Assembly (NCBI GenBank): GCA_025149125.1
Contig: CP102272.1
Span: 2,294,001-2,358,000, forward strand
Direction: 5' to 3'
Length of the DNA: 64,000 nucleotides
Source: [Clostridium] asparagiforme DSM 15981
GTDB taxonomy: Bacteria > Bacillota > Clostridia > Lachnospirales > Lachnospiraceae
The notes under the pieces were generated by a model, which did no database searches, was not told the DNA's origin, and saw only the letters and a program-made list of their open reading frames with translations. Shown here piece by piece: positions 26,071-34,513 of the stretch; position 1 is the stretch's first letter, and each line of letters opens with the position of its first letter. Position numbers and translations under genes: made by a program.

Positions 26071-27627
26071 TTACAGGTAATTTAAGCAGCATAATTTGTG
26101 GTACATGATGGCGGCGGCAGCCGTAAGGATTCCGGCGGTGATCCAGAGCGCAGACAGGATGGGCACGGATAAAATCCAGCTCAGCAGGACGGGAGCGGCC
26201 ACACAGACCATGCCGGCGATCCCGGCAACGATGACGGGCAGGCTTTGCTTTACCACCATTCCCTCGCTGTCCCAATCATAATTGGGGTATCTCTGGTTGA
26301 GGAAAAGGCCAAGCACCGCAATGAAGACCGAATAGCAAACCGGGATCCATAACAGTCCGGCAGTTTGCAGCGCCGTCATATGCAGACGGATAAGAATGGA
26401 GCATACGGCGGGCAAATAGCCAAATAAGTGTAATAGGATATTGACCGCAAGTTTACTGTCGATCAAGGTTTTTATGGCAACCGGGGCGCTTTGCAGGATC
26501 CAGACATTTTTTCCCTCCAGAGAGACAGCGGACGCAGCCGGACAGCTTAACGAGAGCAGCGCCGCGACTACAACCGGGGCGTAGTCGGAGAGAAAACCAC
26601 TCATATTCTCAATCCCGGCGTATTCCCCTAATTGCTCCGGGGGCAGGATCAGTAGCAGGACGCTGAAAACGCAGAGCAGCAGCACGCCGAAACCGGCGTT
26701 GAGAACCGCCGTGTAGGAGCTGAAAAATCGTCCAAGCTCTTTTCGGAAAAGGGCGGAAAAGGGAGTATGCTTTTTTAACGGGAATCTGCGTTTGCTGTAT
26801 TTTGAACCCGCGCCTGCCAGCGCGTTTAACCTGCAATAATTGGCGGAGGTAACCTTTATGAACAGGGAGAAAACAGCGGCGGACAGGACGAGGAACAGTC
26901 CGACGCCGGTTTTGCCGCCCGCGCTTTTTAAAAAGAGGCCTGATAATGGGTAAAGTCCGGTTATCTGCTTTGCCAGCATTGCTCCCACATTGCCCATATC
27001 CCCCTCACTGTGCATACTGGAAACCGCAATGTATCCAACCAGGCCTAAAGCGGCAAAGGATAATAAAAGAGACACGATATTTCTGTTTTTAAAGTGCGAG
27101 GACGCAAGCACAATCAACAGGCTGATAGCCGACGCCAGGCACATTGGAACCAGCGGAACAAAAAAAGCGGCAGACAGAAAAAGGGCGAAGTGGGGCAAAT
27201 CTGTTTTCACATCTGCAATCCAGACGATTCCGCCCGGTATCATAAAGATTATGCTGATCAACAGGTTCATCAGGTACATCAACAGAAACTTGCTGCCAAT
27301 GATTTCGCTGTTTTTTACAGGAAGGGAGGCAAGCAGATCCATATCCCTGGTTCCGAACAGGATTCCGCACGCGCGAAACATTGTCAGGAACAGAACTGCG
27401 AAGCTGGATATGGAAACCATATAGGCGGGGATTAACGCGCCTTCCCCGGCTTCGGCTAACGCCCCTGCGGTTAAAATATTGTAAGCGCAGAGGAACAATG
27501 CGGCGGCCGTCCCGCCGATGCTTAAAATGACAGCCGCGCGTTTCTTCCTGTTTCCCGGTTCCCGGATTTCGTGGATCGGAAAAAGATTGAATAGCTGTAT
27601 CCTGAACAGCTGCATCGTCCGTCTCAT
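26071..27627 (-). CDS. ABC-2 type exporter permease
   Basis: A 518-residue integral membrane protein with about twelve hydrophobic helices and no enzymatic motif. It starts 4 bp inside the end of the ATPase gene and is encoded with it and a TetR regulator. It resembles the large ABC-2 permeases of Firmicute exporters. The substrate is unknown; TetR control suggests a toxic compound or metabolite. It ends opposite the ilvC terminator. Confidence 0.82.
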   Translation of the reverse strand: MRRTMQLFRIQLFNLFPIHEIREPGNRKKRAAVILSIGGTAAALFLCAYNILTAGALAEAGEGALIPAYMVSISSFAVLFLTMFRACGILFGTRDMDLLASLPVKNSEIIGSKFLLMYLMNLLISIIFMIPGGIVWIADVKTDLPHFALFLSAAFFVPLVPMCLASAISLLIVLASSHFKNRNIVSLLLSFAALGLVGYIAVSSMHSEGDMGNVGAMLAKQITGLYPLSGLFLKSAGGKTGVGLFLVLSAAVFSLFIKVTSANYCRLNALAGAGSKYSKRRFPLKKHTPFSALFRKELGRFFSSYTAVLNAGFGVLLLCVFSVLLLILPPEQLGEYAGIENMSGFLSDYAPVVVAALLSLSCPAASAVSLEGKNVWILQSAPVAIKTLIDSKLAVNILLHLFGYLPAVCSILIRLHMTALQTAGLLWIPVCYSVFIAVLGLFLNQRYPNYDWDSEGMVVKQSLPVIVAGIAGMVCVAAPVLLSWILSVPILSALWITAGILTAAAAIMYHKLCCLNYL

Positions 27628-28334
27628 GCGCCCTGCACCTCCATAAAATAATCCTCCAACGATTGGTTTCCTTTGACCGTTTCGGTCCGGCCGCTGGCAA
27701 TCAATCTGCCGTCTTTTATAATGGCAATTTTGTTGCAGAGTTTTTCCGCCACGTCAAGGACGTGGGTGGAAAAGAAGATGGCCCCGCCTTCACAAGTCAA
27801 TTCCCGCATAATCTGTTTCAGGGCAAATGCGGCTTTGGGGTCCAGCCCAACAAAGGGTTCATCCAGGATCAGCAGTTTTGGGGAATGTACCAAAGCGGCT
27901 ATAATGGCCGTCCGCTGCTTCATGCCATGAGAGTAGGAGGCAATCAGATTGCCCAGACGATCCGTCATCTCGAACATATCCCCATATTTTTTGGTTTTTT
28001 CGGCCCGGTCGGCGCCGGAAACCCGGAATAGGTCGGCAATAAAGCCGATATACTGATATCCGGTTAAATGCTCGTACAAGTCGGGATTGTCCGGGATATA
28101 GGCCAGAACGCTTTTGCACAGGAGGGGGTCCTCCTGGATGGAATGTCCGCAAATCCGAATGCTTCCGCTTTCAAAATCATGAATCCCGACAACCGCCTTG
28201 ATGGTTGAGGTTTTCCCCGCGCCGTTTGCGCCAATGAAGCCGTATATGTCCCCGGATTCAATGGTGAGGGAAAGGTTGTCCACGGCTTTTTTCGTTCCGT
28301 TGTAAGATTTGCTAAGATGGCTGATGTTCAACAT
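27624..28334 (-). CDS. ABC transporter ATP-binding protein
   Basis: A 236-residue ATPase with Walker A GANGAGKTST, the signature region YSHGMKQR, Walker B LLILDEPFVGLD, and H-loop STHVLD. It is the motor for the downstream permease (4-bp overlap). The frame is open further upstream, but AAGGAGG eight bases before the ATG at 28334 and the family N-terminus MLNISHLSKSYNG fix the start. A TetR-type palindrome lies 25 bp upstream of the start. Confidence 0.92.
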   Translation of the reverse strand: MLNISHLSKSYNGTKKAVDNLSLTIESGDIYGFIGANGAGKTSTIKAVVGIHDFESGSIRICGHSIQEDPLLCKSVLAYIPDNPDLYEHLTGYQYIGFIADLFRVSGADRAEKTKKYGDMFEMTDRLGNLIASYSHGMKQRTAIIAALVHSPKLLILDEPFVGLDPKAAFALKQIMRELTCEGGAIFFSTHVLDVAEKLCNKIAIIKDGRLIASGRTETVKGNQSLEDYFMEVQGA

Positions 28335-28358
28335 CGTGAGTCCTCCTTTTTTGAATGA

Positions 28359-28377
28359 AACTGACACTTTGTCAGTT
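28359..28377 (-). promoter_or_regulatory. TetR operator before the ABC exporter
   Basis: This is a perfect 19-bp palindrome, AACTGACA-CTT-TGTCAGTT, just upstream of the ATPase gene's ribosome binding site. Nearly the same palindrome overlaps the tetR promoter at 29075-29093, so both are probably bound by the regulator encoded between them. Confidence 0.75.
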
Positions 28378-28391
28378 GCGGCGCCAATGAT

Positions 28392-28414
28392 GCCACCGGC
28401 GATTTGCCGGTGGC
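28392..28414 (-). other. Perfect hairpin directly after the tetR stop codon
   Basis: GCCACCGGC and GCCGGTGGC form a 9-bp stem with a 5-nt loop immediately downstream of tetR. It lacks a U-tract, so it may limit read-through or protect the 3' end rather than act as a full terminator. Confidence 0.55.
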
Positions 28415-28416
28415 CG

Positions 28417-29037
28417 TTAATCTTCAAAAAGATTCATGTCCATGCCGAATGTACGCGCGAGAACTGCCTTGAAAGCGGCAATGTATCGGTTCTGCCCGTC
28501 CGCGTCCATGTGCGCCGCCTTTACCTCGTTGGATACGAACACATATCCCGTCACTAAAAAGGAAGCGGTCTCCCTGGGATAGGCTACATGAAATACATTT
28601 TCTGAGTTTCCCTGCTCAATGATGGCGGAAAAATATTCCGTCAGCTTGTTTATGAAGTTGTGGGAAAACTGGTCGATCAAATAGCGGTTTTGTCCGAGGT
28701 TTACGGTTTTCTGGAGCGTTGTCATCTCCTTTGTGACATCTCCGGGCAGAACGAGGGTACTTTCAATGAACGCTTTGATTTTCTCCGGGGCGGATAGTTC
28801 CGGATCGTATGCGATGGAGGATAACTTCCGCAGCATTGGTTCGGAATACCGCTCGATCAGGCGGTAGAGAATATCTTCCTTGTTCTTGAAATGGTAATAG
28901 AGCAGCCCTCTGGAGATCTTTACCCGATCAATAATGTCCTGGGTTGTGGTGTTTAAATACCCCTTTTCAATGAACAGCGATAAAGCCGCGTCCATAATCT
29001 CGGCTTGACGCACTTCCGATTCCTTTACGTCGCGCAT
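28417..29037 (-). CDS. TetR-family transcriptional regulator
   Basis: A 206-residue one-domain regulator. The N-terminal helix-turn-helix is typical (AALSLFIEKGYLNTTTQDI, then VKISRGLLYYHFKNKEDIL), followed by an all-helical ligand-binding domain. It precedes the ABC exporter genes in the same direction. Its promoter and the region before the ATPase gene share a palindrome AACTGACA-N3-TGTCA, which supports autoregulation and control of the exporter. The inducer cannot be deduced. Confidence 0.92.
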   Translation of the reverse strand: MRDVKESEVRQAEIMDAALSLFIEKGYLNTTTQDIIDRVKISRGLLYYHFKNKEDILYRLIERYSEPMLRKLSSIAYDPELSAPEKIKAFIESTLVLPGDVTKEMTTLQKTVNLGQNRYLIDQFSHNFINKLTEYFSAIIEQGNSENVFHVAYPRETASFLVTGYVFVSNEVKAAHMDADGQNRYIAAFKAVLARTFGMDMNLFED

Positions 29038-29062
29038 GTCTCACCTCCTGATCGTTTTTTAG

Positions 29063-29093
29063 AGTATAACACTTAACTGACAAAGTGTCAAAT
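29063..29093 (-). promoter_or_regulatory. tetR promoter overlapped by its operator
   Basis: On the minus strand a consensus -35 TTGACA (29086-29091) and -10 TATACT (29063-29068) are 17 bp apart. The palindrome AACTGACA-AAG-TGTCAAAT (29075-29093) covers the -35 and half the spacer, an arrangement expected for steric repression. Confidence 0.8.
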
Positions 29094-29147
29094 GACATTT
29101 AACAAATGTCGCTATGCCGTTCCGCTTCACCATTATCCGCCCGTGTT

Positions 29148-30029
29148 CTAATACAGAAATTCCAGGAAGGTTTTTAAGGCCATGGCCTGGTTGCTGGGAT
29201 GGTAGGCGAAGCCGATGGTGCGGCGGGAGATGGAATTCTGCAGGGGAATCTCCACCAGCACGCCGGTGTCCAGCTCCTTCTGCACCAGCTCCCGGATCAC
29301 GCAGGCCACCCCCAGGCCGATCTTGGCGAATTCGATCAGCAGGTCCATGGTGGTGACTTCCAGAATCTGGTGGGGGAAGATGGCGTTTTCCGCCATGTAC
29401 TCGTCCACGTGGTGGCGGGTCATGTTGTTCTCGTCCAACAGCATGATATTGCCGGTCTCAAAGATGTTGGTGTCCGAACCCTCCCGCAGGTACAGGTTTT
29501 CCAGATAGGCCCTGGTGGACACGAAAATGTCCTGGATGTCCATCACCGGGATGAAGGAGAGGTCCTTGCGCAGGGACGGCTCCGCCACCAGCCCAAGGTC
29601 GATCTTCTGCTGTTCCAGACGGTTTAAGGTCTGGACCGTGGACTGGCTCTCGATGGTCACCTTCATGTGGGGGTACTGGTCGATAAAGGTCTTCAGGTAC
29701 GGCAGCAGGATGTATTTGCACAGAGTGTTGCTGACGCCGATGCGCAGGTGGCCGATGTCGAATTCCTGGATCCGGCGCAGCTCCTGCTCGCCGCGCTCCA
29801 GGGCTTCAAAGGCTTCTCTGGCATGCTCGAACAGGATTTCCCCTTCGCTGGTCAGCTGTACCCCGCGGGAGCTGCGGGTAAACAGGGAGAGTCCCAGGCT
29901 GTCCTCCAGCTTGCCGATGGCCTTGCTGATGGCGGGCTGGCTTATGTAGAGCTCCTTGGCCGCTTTGGAAATATTGCCGGCCTTTGCCACCTCATAAAAA
30001 ATTTTGTACTGTGACAGGTTTTGTTCCAT
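29148..30029 (-). CDS. LysR-family regulator, probable branched-chain amino acid regulator
   Basis: A 293-residue LysR-type regulator. A winged helix at residues 1-60 (FYEVAKAGNISKAAKELYI, SQPAISKAIGKLEDSLG) precedes the periplasmic-binding-like effector domain (about 90-290). It is divergent from leuC, and the shared intergenic region carries a 34-bp element that also occurs before ilvN. It is therefore likely to activate leuCD and ilvNC in response to a pathway intermediate. That role is inferred from position and the shared site. Confidence 0.88.
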   Translation of the reverse strand: MEQNLSQYKIFYEVAKAGNISKAAKELYISQPAISKAIGKLEDSLGLSLFTRSSRGVQLTSEGEILFEHAREAFEALERGEQELRRIQEFDIGHLRIGVSNTLCKYILLPYLKTFIDQYPHMKVTIESQSTVQTLNRLEQQKIDLGLVAEPSLRKDLSFIPVMDIQDIFVSTRAYLENLYLREGSDTNIFETGNIMLLDENNMTRHHVDEYMAENAIFPHQILEVTTMDLLIEFAKIGLGVACVIRELVQKELDTGVLVEIPLQNSISRRTIGFAYHPSNQAMALKTFLEFLY

Positions 30030-30072
30030 AGGATCAATCCTCTCTCATAGGATAAATTTGACGCAAAAATGA

Positions 30073-30139
30073 TATAACTTCTTTTCATATATACCATTCA
30101 TATTATGTATTTTTATTATAGCAGTTCTTGTGTTAGAAT
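30073..30139 (+). promoter_or_regulatory. leuC promoter with the 34-bp element shared with ilvN
   Basis: The element at 30073-30106 (TATAACTT, TTCATA, ACCATTC, TATTAT) matches 27 of 34 positions of the ilvN element. A weak -35 TTTTAT (30111-30116), 17 bp and an extended -10, TGT then TAGAAT (30134-30139), follow. Both hexamers stand at exactly the same distance from the element as at ilvN. The poor -35 suggests that an activator is needed. Confidence 0.72.
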
Positions 30140-30207
30140 GTAAAGCGTGGAAAATAAATTTTAATAAATTTTTCTCTATAAAAGAAGAATCCAAGGAGGA
30201 ATTACTT

Positions 30208-31470
30208 ATGGGAATGACGATGAGCCAGAAAATCCTTGCCGCCCACGCGGGGCTTTCGGAGGTGAAAGCCGGACAGCTGATCGAGGCGGATCTGGATCTG
30301 GTGCTGGGAAACGACATCACTTCACCGGTGGCGATCAACGAGATGAAAAAGATCGACAAGCAGACGGTATTTGACAAGGACAAGATCGCGCTGGTGATGG
30401 ACCATTTTATCCCCAACAAGGACATCAAGTCCGCCGAGAACTGCAAATGCTGCCGGGAATTTGCCTGCCGGCATGAGATCACCAACTATTTCGACGTGGG
30501 CGACATGGGGATCGAGCACGCCCTGCTTCCGGAGAAAGGCCTGGTTGTGGCGGGGGACGCAATGATCGGCGCGGATTCCCACACCTGTACATACGGCGCG
30601 CTGGGAGCATTTTCCACCGGCGTGGGCTCCACGGACATGGCGGCCGCAATGGTGACCGGCAAGGCCTGGTTCAAGGTTCCCTCCGCCATCAAGTTTGAGC
30701 TGGTGGGCAAGCCCGGAAAATGGGTCAGCGGCAAGGACGTGATTCTGCACATCATCGGCATGATCGGCGTGGACGGCGCTCTCTACAAATCCATGGAATT
30801 TACCGGCGAGGGCGTAAAGAACCTGACTATGGACGACCGGTTTACCATCTGCAATATGGCCATTGAGGCCGGCGGAAAGAACGGCATCTTCCCGGTGGAT
30901 GAGCAGACCGTGGCATATTTGAAGGAGCATTCCAAACGGGATTTCAAGGTTTACGAGGCGGACCCGGACGCAGAATACGATGCCACCTATGTGATCGATC
31001 TGTCCGAGCTTAAGCCCACGGTTTCCTTCCCCCACCTTCCCTCCAACACCAGGACCATCGACAACGTGGGAGACGTGAAGATCGACCAGTCGGTGATCGG
31101 CTCCTGCACCAACGGGCGCATCGACGACATGCGGGTGGCGGCTGAGATTTTAAAGGGCAGAAAGGTTGCGAAAAACGTGCGCTGTATCGTGATTCCCGCA
31201 ACCCAGGCCATCTATCTGCAGGCTATGCGGGAAGGTCTGTTGGAGATCTTTGTGGAGGCGGGCGCCATTGTGAGCACACCTACCTGCGGCCCCTGCTTAG
31301 GCGGCTACATGGGCATTCTGGCGGCGGGCGAGCGCTGCATATCCACCACCAACCGCAACTTTGTGGGCCGCATGGGCCATGTGGATTCCGAAGTGTACCT
31401 GGCAAGCCCCGCGGTTGCCGCGGCCAGCGCCGTGACCGGCAAGATCAGCTGCCCCTGCGAGCTGGACTGA
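30208..31470 (+). CDS. leuC: 3-isopropylmalate dehydratase, large subunit
   Basis: A 420-residue aconitase-family subunit that isomerises 2- to 3-isopropylmalate in leucine synthesis. The 4Fe-4S ligands are in SCTNGR and in [11 protein letters not shown], and the [13 protein letters not shown] segment is typical. The size matches the short LeuC form of Clostridia and Archaea. The ATG at 30208 follows AAGGAGG. leuD follows 18 bp downstream. Homoaconitase-type activity is possible, but leuD pairing and BCAA regulation favour leucine synthesis. Confidence 0.94.
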   Translation: MGMTMSQKILAAHAGLSEVKAGQLIEADLDLVLGNDITSPVAINEMKKIDKQTVFDKDKIALVMDHFIPNKDIKSAENCKCCREFACRHEITNYFDVGDMGIEHALLPEKGLVVAGDAMIGADSHTCTYGALGAFSTGVGSTDMAAAMVTGKAWFKVPSAIKFELVGKPGKWVSGKDVILHIIGMIGVDGALYKSMEFTGEGVKNLTMDDRFTICNMAIEAGGKNGIFPVDEQTVAYLKEHSKRDFKVYEADPDAEYDATYVIDLSELKPTVSFPHLPSNTRTIDNVGDVKIDQSVIGSCTNGRIDDMRVAAEILKGRKVAKNVRCIVIPATQAIYLQAMREGLLEIFVEAGAIVSTPTCGPCLGGYMGILAAGERCISTTNRNFVGRMGHVDSEVYLASPAVAAASAVTGKISCPCELD

Positions 31471-31488
31471 GAAAGGAGAGGATAGAAG

Positions 31489-31974
31489 ATGAAAGCATGC
31501 GGACATGTGTTTAAATATGGAGATAATGTGGATACGGACGTAATCATTCCGGCCCGCTACCTAAACGCCACCAAGGGCGAGGAGCTGGCGGTGCACTGCA
31601 TGGAGGATATTGACAAGGACTTTGTGAACAAGGTGCAGAAGGGCGACATCATTGTGGCCAATAAGAACTTCGGCTGCGGCTCCTCCAGAGAGCACGCGCC
31701 TCTGGCCATCAAGTGCGCCGGAGTCAGCTGCGTGATCGCGGAGACCTTTGCCCGGATTTTCTACCGCAACTCCATCAACATCGGCCTCCCCATCATCGAG
31801 TGCGTGGAGGCGGCCCGTTCCATCGAGGCCGGGGACGAGGTGGAGGTGGACTTTGACTCCGGTCTGATCACTAACAAGACCAAGGGCGAGCGCTACCAGG
31901 GACAGTCCTTCCCGCCGTTTATGCAGAAGATTATCAGCGCAGGCGGGCTGGTGAACTATATCAACGGGAAATAG
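31489..31974 (+). CDS. leuD: 3-isopropylmalate dehydratase, small subunit
   Basis: A 161-residue swivelling-domain subunit that completes LeuCD. It contains the characteristic DVIIPARYL strand and the [15 protein letters not shown] loop. GAAAGGAG precedes the ATG, and it is co-transcribed with leuC. A hairpin after the stop probably ends the transcript. Confidence 0.95.
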   Translation: MKACGHVFKYGDNVDTDVIIPARYLNATKGEELAVHCMEDIDKDFVNKVQKGDIIVANKNFGCGSSREHAPLAIKCAGVSCVIAETFARIFYRNSINIGLPIIECVEAARSIEAGDEVEVDFDSGLITNKTKGERYQGQSFPPFMQKIISAGGLVNYINGK

Positions 31975-32000
31975 CGGATACAATCGCCGCGATATTGAAA

Positions 32001-32046
32001 CAAGCAGGCAGGGAAAACGGAGCGCACCGGAAGCCCTGCCTGCTTG
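32001..32046 (+). terminator. Long perfect hairpin after leuD
   Basis: CAAGCAGGCAGGG and CCCTGCCTGCTTG form a 13-bp perfect stem with a 20-nt loop; the following TTGTCTG is only weakly U-rich. It is probably the leuCD terminator. Confidence 0.7.
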
Positions 32047-32117
32047 TTGTCTGATGAATGATAGGCGCCGCTGTGAAGGAACGGAAAAACAATGCAGAAA
32101 AAGAAGTTGTTGTGTGG

Positions 32118-32123
32118 TATAAT
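32118..32123 (+). promoter_or_regulatory. Extended -10 promoter of the secreted CxxCxGxG protein
   Basis: TGG immediately followed by TATAAT forms an extended -10 element 38 bp before the start. No clear -35 is present, which is acceptable for this promoter type. Confidence 0.6.
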
Positions 32124-32160
32124 AAAAAAACAAATCACACAACGTACAGGAGGCAGTTAA

Positions 32161-33096
32161 ATGGGACGTTTAAAGAAATGGTTACTACTGTTAGGTACGA
32201 CCCTTGCCGTGTGGATGGGGGCTTTCCCGGCAATGGCGGCTGTGGAGGCGAATACGATGGAGGTGACGATTGACAAAGAATCGTATACCGGTTATCTGCG
32301 AAAGGCGGATGGGGACCCGGACACGGAATTTCACGCATATTACATGATCTATAATGAGTCCGGAGATACCATTTTACAGGTGATTGTCAGCGAGATTGAG
32401 GCCTCCGGCCACGGCATGGTTTTGGATTGCAGATATCCGGACTACACCGGGAAGCAGAAGGACTACTCCGCCTCAGACGACGATGTGAAAATGTCGTTGG
32501 AGCTAAAATCAGACGGTTCCTATTCCGGTACCGCGGAATGCAAAGTGGTCGATCTGGACGGTTTTTCGATCTTTAAGGAAAAACGCAAATTGAAAGCCGA
32601 ATTTAATTTTACCATTGGAGCGGCTCATCCCAAGACCGTTTCCAAGGAGGAGGGAAGCGCCGCCGGGGCTACCGGTGCCGCCAATAGCACGGTGCCACAA
32701 ACAGTCCCAAAAGAAACAGTTCCAAAAGAAACTACCGCTGGCGGGAAAAAGAGCACCTCGGATCCATACTGTGATTACTGCGGCGGCTTGGGTGATTGCG
32801 GGCAGTGCCTGGGATTAGGCAGCTGTGACGAATGCTTCGGCAATGGGGAAGTGAGTTGCGAAACTTGTTTCGGAGGCGGTGACTGTCCCAAATGTGACGG
32901 ACAGGGTGGAGAAAACCACTATACAGGATTGGATGTGCGGTGGGTAAAATGCGCTAGGTGCAGTGGACTTGGCATCTGCAAGCGATGCGGAGGAAGCGGC
33001 TCGCAGACATGCAGTCTCTGCCATGGATCCGGCTATTGTGGTAAATGCGGAGGCAGCGGTAAATGTACGCACTGCGGCGGAACTGGATTAAAATAG
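32161..33096 (+). CDS. Secreted protein with DnaJ-like CxxCxGxG repeats
   Basis: A 311-residue protein. A Sec signal peptide occupies residues 1-26 (Lys-rich start, Leu-rich core, AMA-A cleavage pattern). Residues about 30-165 form a beta-rich domain I do not recognise. A Thr/Pro/Lys linker (about 165-200) leads to a C-terminal array of CxxCxGxG-type motifs (YCDYCGGLG, CDECFGNG, CPKCDGQG, CARCSGLG, CKRCGGSG, CSLCHGSG, CGKCGGSG, CTHCGGTG). These resemble the zinc-finger domain of DnaJ but without a J domain and outside the membrane. CAGGAGG supports the start. It stands alone between two terminators. Confidence 0.75.
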   Translation: MGRLKKWLLLLGTTLAVWMGAFPAMAAVEANTMEVTIDKESYTGYLRKADGDPDTEFHAYYMIYNESGDTILQVIVSEIEASGHGMVLDCRYPDYTGKQKDYSASDDDVKMSLELKSDGSYSGTAECKVVDLDGFSIFKEKRKLKAEFNFTIGAAHPKTVSKEEGSAAGATGAANSTVPQTVPKETVPKETTAGGKKSTSDPYCDYCGGLGDCGQCLGLGSCDECFGNGEVSCETCFGGGDCPKCDGQGGENHYTGLDVRWVKCARCSGLGICKRCGGSGSQTCSLCHGSGYCGKCGGSGKCTHCGGTGLK

Positions 33097-33105
33097 TTAA
33101 AAAAA

Positions 33106-33141
33106 TGGAGTTCTTCCCACATGAGGAGAACTCCACTTTTT
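33106..33141 (+). terminator. Rho-independent terminator (bidirectional)
   Basis: TGGAGTTCTTCC and GGAGAACTCCA form a stem followed by CTTTTT; on the other strand A-runs before the stem give a U-tract. It serves the secreted-protein gene and the convergent LysR gene. Confidence 0.82.
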
Positions 33142-33156
33142 GTCCGGCAGAGCGCC

Positions 33157-34044
33157 TTAGACCGGCGGCTCGGACTGGGAGGCCAGCAGCAGAAAGGCCT
33201 CCATCTCCCGGCTCACCCACTTATCCTTGTGGTAGACGATCTGTTTCCAGATGCGCATGGTAAAGCCCGGGACGTGAACCGGGACCAGGCGGCCGTTTTC
33301 GATGTCCTGGCGCACGGTGAATTCCGGCAGAAAGGAAACGCCCTGGTTGTCGCGCAGCAGGCGGACGATAAATTCCGTGTTGCCGATTTCCAGAAACGGA
33401 TGGATATCCAGCTCAAGGGACGCCAGATGCTGCTCCAGCAGGAGACGGTAGCTGGCGTCCTTCTCCGTCAGAATAAAAGGCTGCCGGATCATTTCCTCCA
33501 GTGAAATGCTGGCGTTTGCCAAAGGATTGTCCGCGCTGGTGACGAAAATGACCCGGTCCGGCACCTCCAGGGCCTTGACCCACTTGGGGTCGTACATCTT
33601 CTTGTCCAGAAAATACACGATATCCAGGGCGTTGCAGTTCATCATATCCAGCAGCTTGTCCGGCGAGCCGGTGACAATGCTCACGGAAACTCTGGGATAT
33701 AGCCGGTGATATTCCTTCAGCAGATCCGGGAAAATCGTGGCGCAGATGGATTCGATGGTGCCGATGCACAGCCGTCCGGAAAGCTCCGACGGTTCCGAAA
33801 GCGCCGTCCTGGCCCGCGCCATGTCCGTGATCAGACGCCCCGCGTGCTCCGTGAACACTACCCCCTGGTGGGTCAGCGTCACCTGCTTTCCGATCCGGTC
33901 AAACAACCGCGCCCCCAGCTCCTGCTCCAAATGCTTGATCTGTATGGTCACGGCCGCCTGGGAATACCCCAGCTTCTCCGCCGCCCGGCTGAAACTTTTT
34001 AGCTGCGCCACCTCCATGAAGGTGACAATCTCACGAAACTCCAT
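33157..34044 (-). CDS. LysR-family transcriptional regulator
   Basis: A 295-residue LysR regulator with N-terminal HTH (FMEVAQLKSFSRAAEKLGYS, QAAVTIQIKHLEQELG) and a substrate-binding C-terminal domain, most like CysB/CysL-type regulators. It is divergent from the CyuA-like cysteine desulfidase gene 470 bp away, whose promoter carries an inverted repeat; control of cysteine catabolism is a reasonable inference. The family N-terminus MEFREIVTFME fixes the start at 34044, although the frame is open 120 bp further upstream. Confidence 0.88.
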   Translation of the reverse strand: MEFREIVTFMEVAQLKSFSRAAEKLGYSQAAVTIQIKHLEQELGARLFDRIGKQVTLTHQGVVFTEHAGRLITDMARARTALSEPSELSGRLCIGTIESICATIFPDLLKEYHRLYPRVSVSIVTGSPDKLLDMMNCNALDIVYFLDKKMYDPKWVKALEVPDRVIFVTSADNPLANASISLEEMIRQPFILTEKDASYRLLLEQHLASLELDIHPFLEIGNTEFIVRLLRDNQGVSFLPEFTVRQDIENGRLVPVHVPGFTMRIWKQIVYHKDKWVSREMEAFLLLASQSEPPV

Positions 34045-34282
34045 CCAATCCACCTGCCTGACCCGGATCAACCGGAAACATTTATGATCAAGTTCTGTCC
34101 GCAAAAACAGCACAAACCAGCGCTGTCGGTATAGCGGAATTGTCGGGAAACAATTACACAGCAAGGAGATTTATGCCTTGTCAAGTATAACACGTAATAC
34201 GGAAAATAAAAACAAATGTTCTTGGCCGGAGATAGTCTTTTTTTGCCGCCGTGTAATGTTTAAGTCGGCTCAGATTGCATAC

Positions 34283-34323
34283 GAGAGGGCGTTTGGAATC
34301 GCGGTATTCCAACGCTCTTTTGT
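34283..34323 (+). terminator. Terminator-like hairpin in a gene-free region
   Basis: GAGGGCGTTTGGAAT and ATTCCAACGCTC pair with small bulges around a CGCGGT loop and are followed by TTTTG. No annotated gene lies upstream on this strand, so it may end a short untranslated RNA within 34165-34320. No protein-coding gene was seen in the whole gap 34045-34513. Confidence 0.6.
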
Positions 34324-34397
34324 TATGGGCGAAAACATTCGCCAAACATATTGAACATTGTGATGGCAGTATCTTCCTGTGCGCTTCCTTCTATAAA

Positions 34398-34458
34398 AAA
34401 TTTTAAACGATATCATAAAATCATTAAAATTTACATCTCATCCCCTCTATGCTACACT
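34398..34458 (+). promoter_or_regulatory. Promoter of the CyuA-like gene with an inverted repeat
   Basis: TTTACA (34430-34435), 17 bp and TACACT (34453-34458) make a plausible sigma-A promoter. A perfect inverted repeat AAATTTTAA (34398-34406) / TTAAAATTT (34424-34432) overlaps the -35, a position typical of LysR activator sites; the divergent LysR protein is the obvious candidate. Confidence 0.6.
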
Positions 34459-34513
34459 AAAATCAACAACAATTCAACCCAAAACGATTTAAATTTGTAC
34501 GAAAGGTCAGGAG

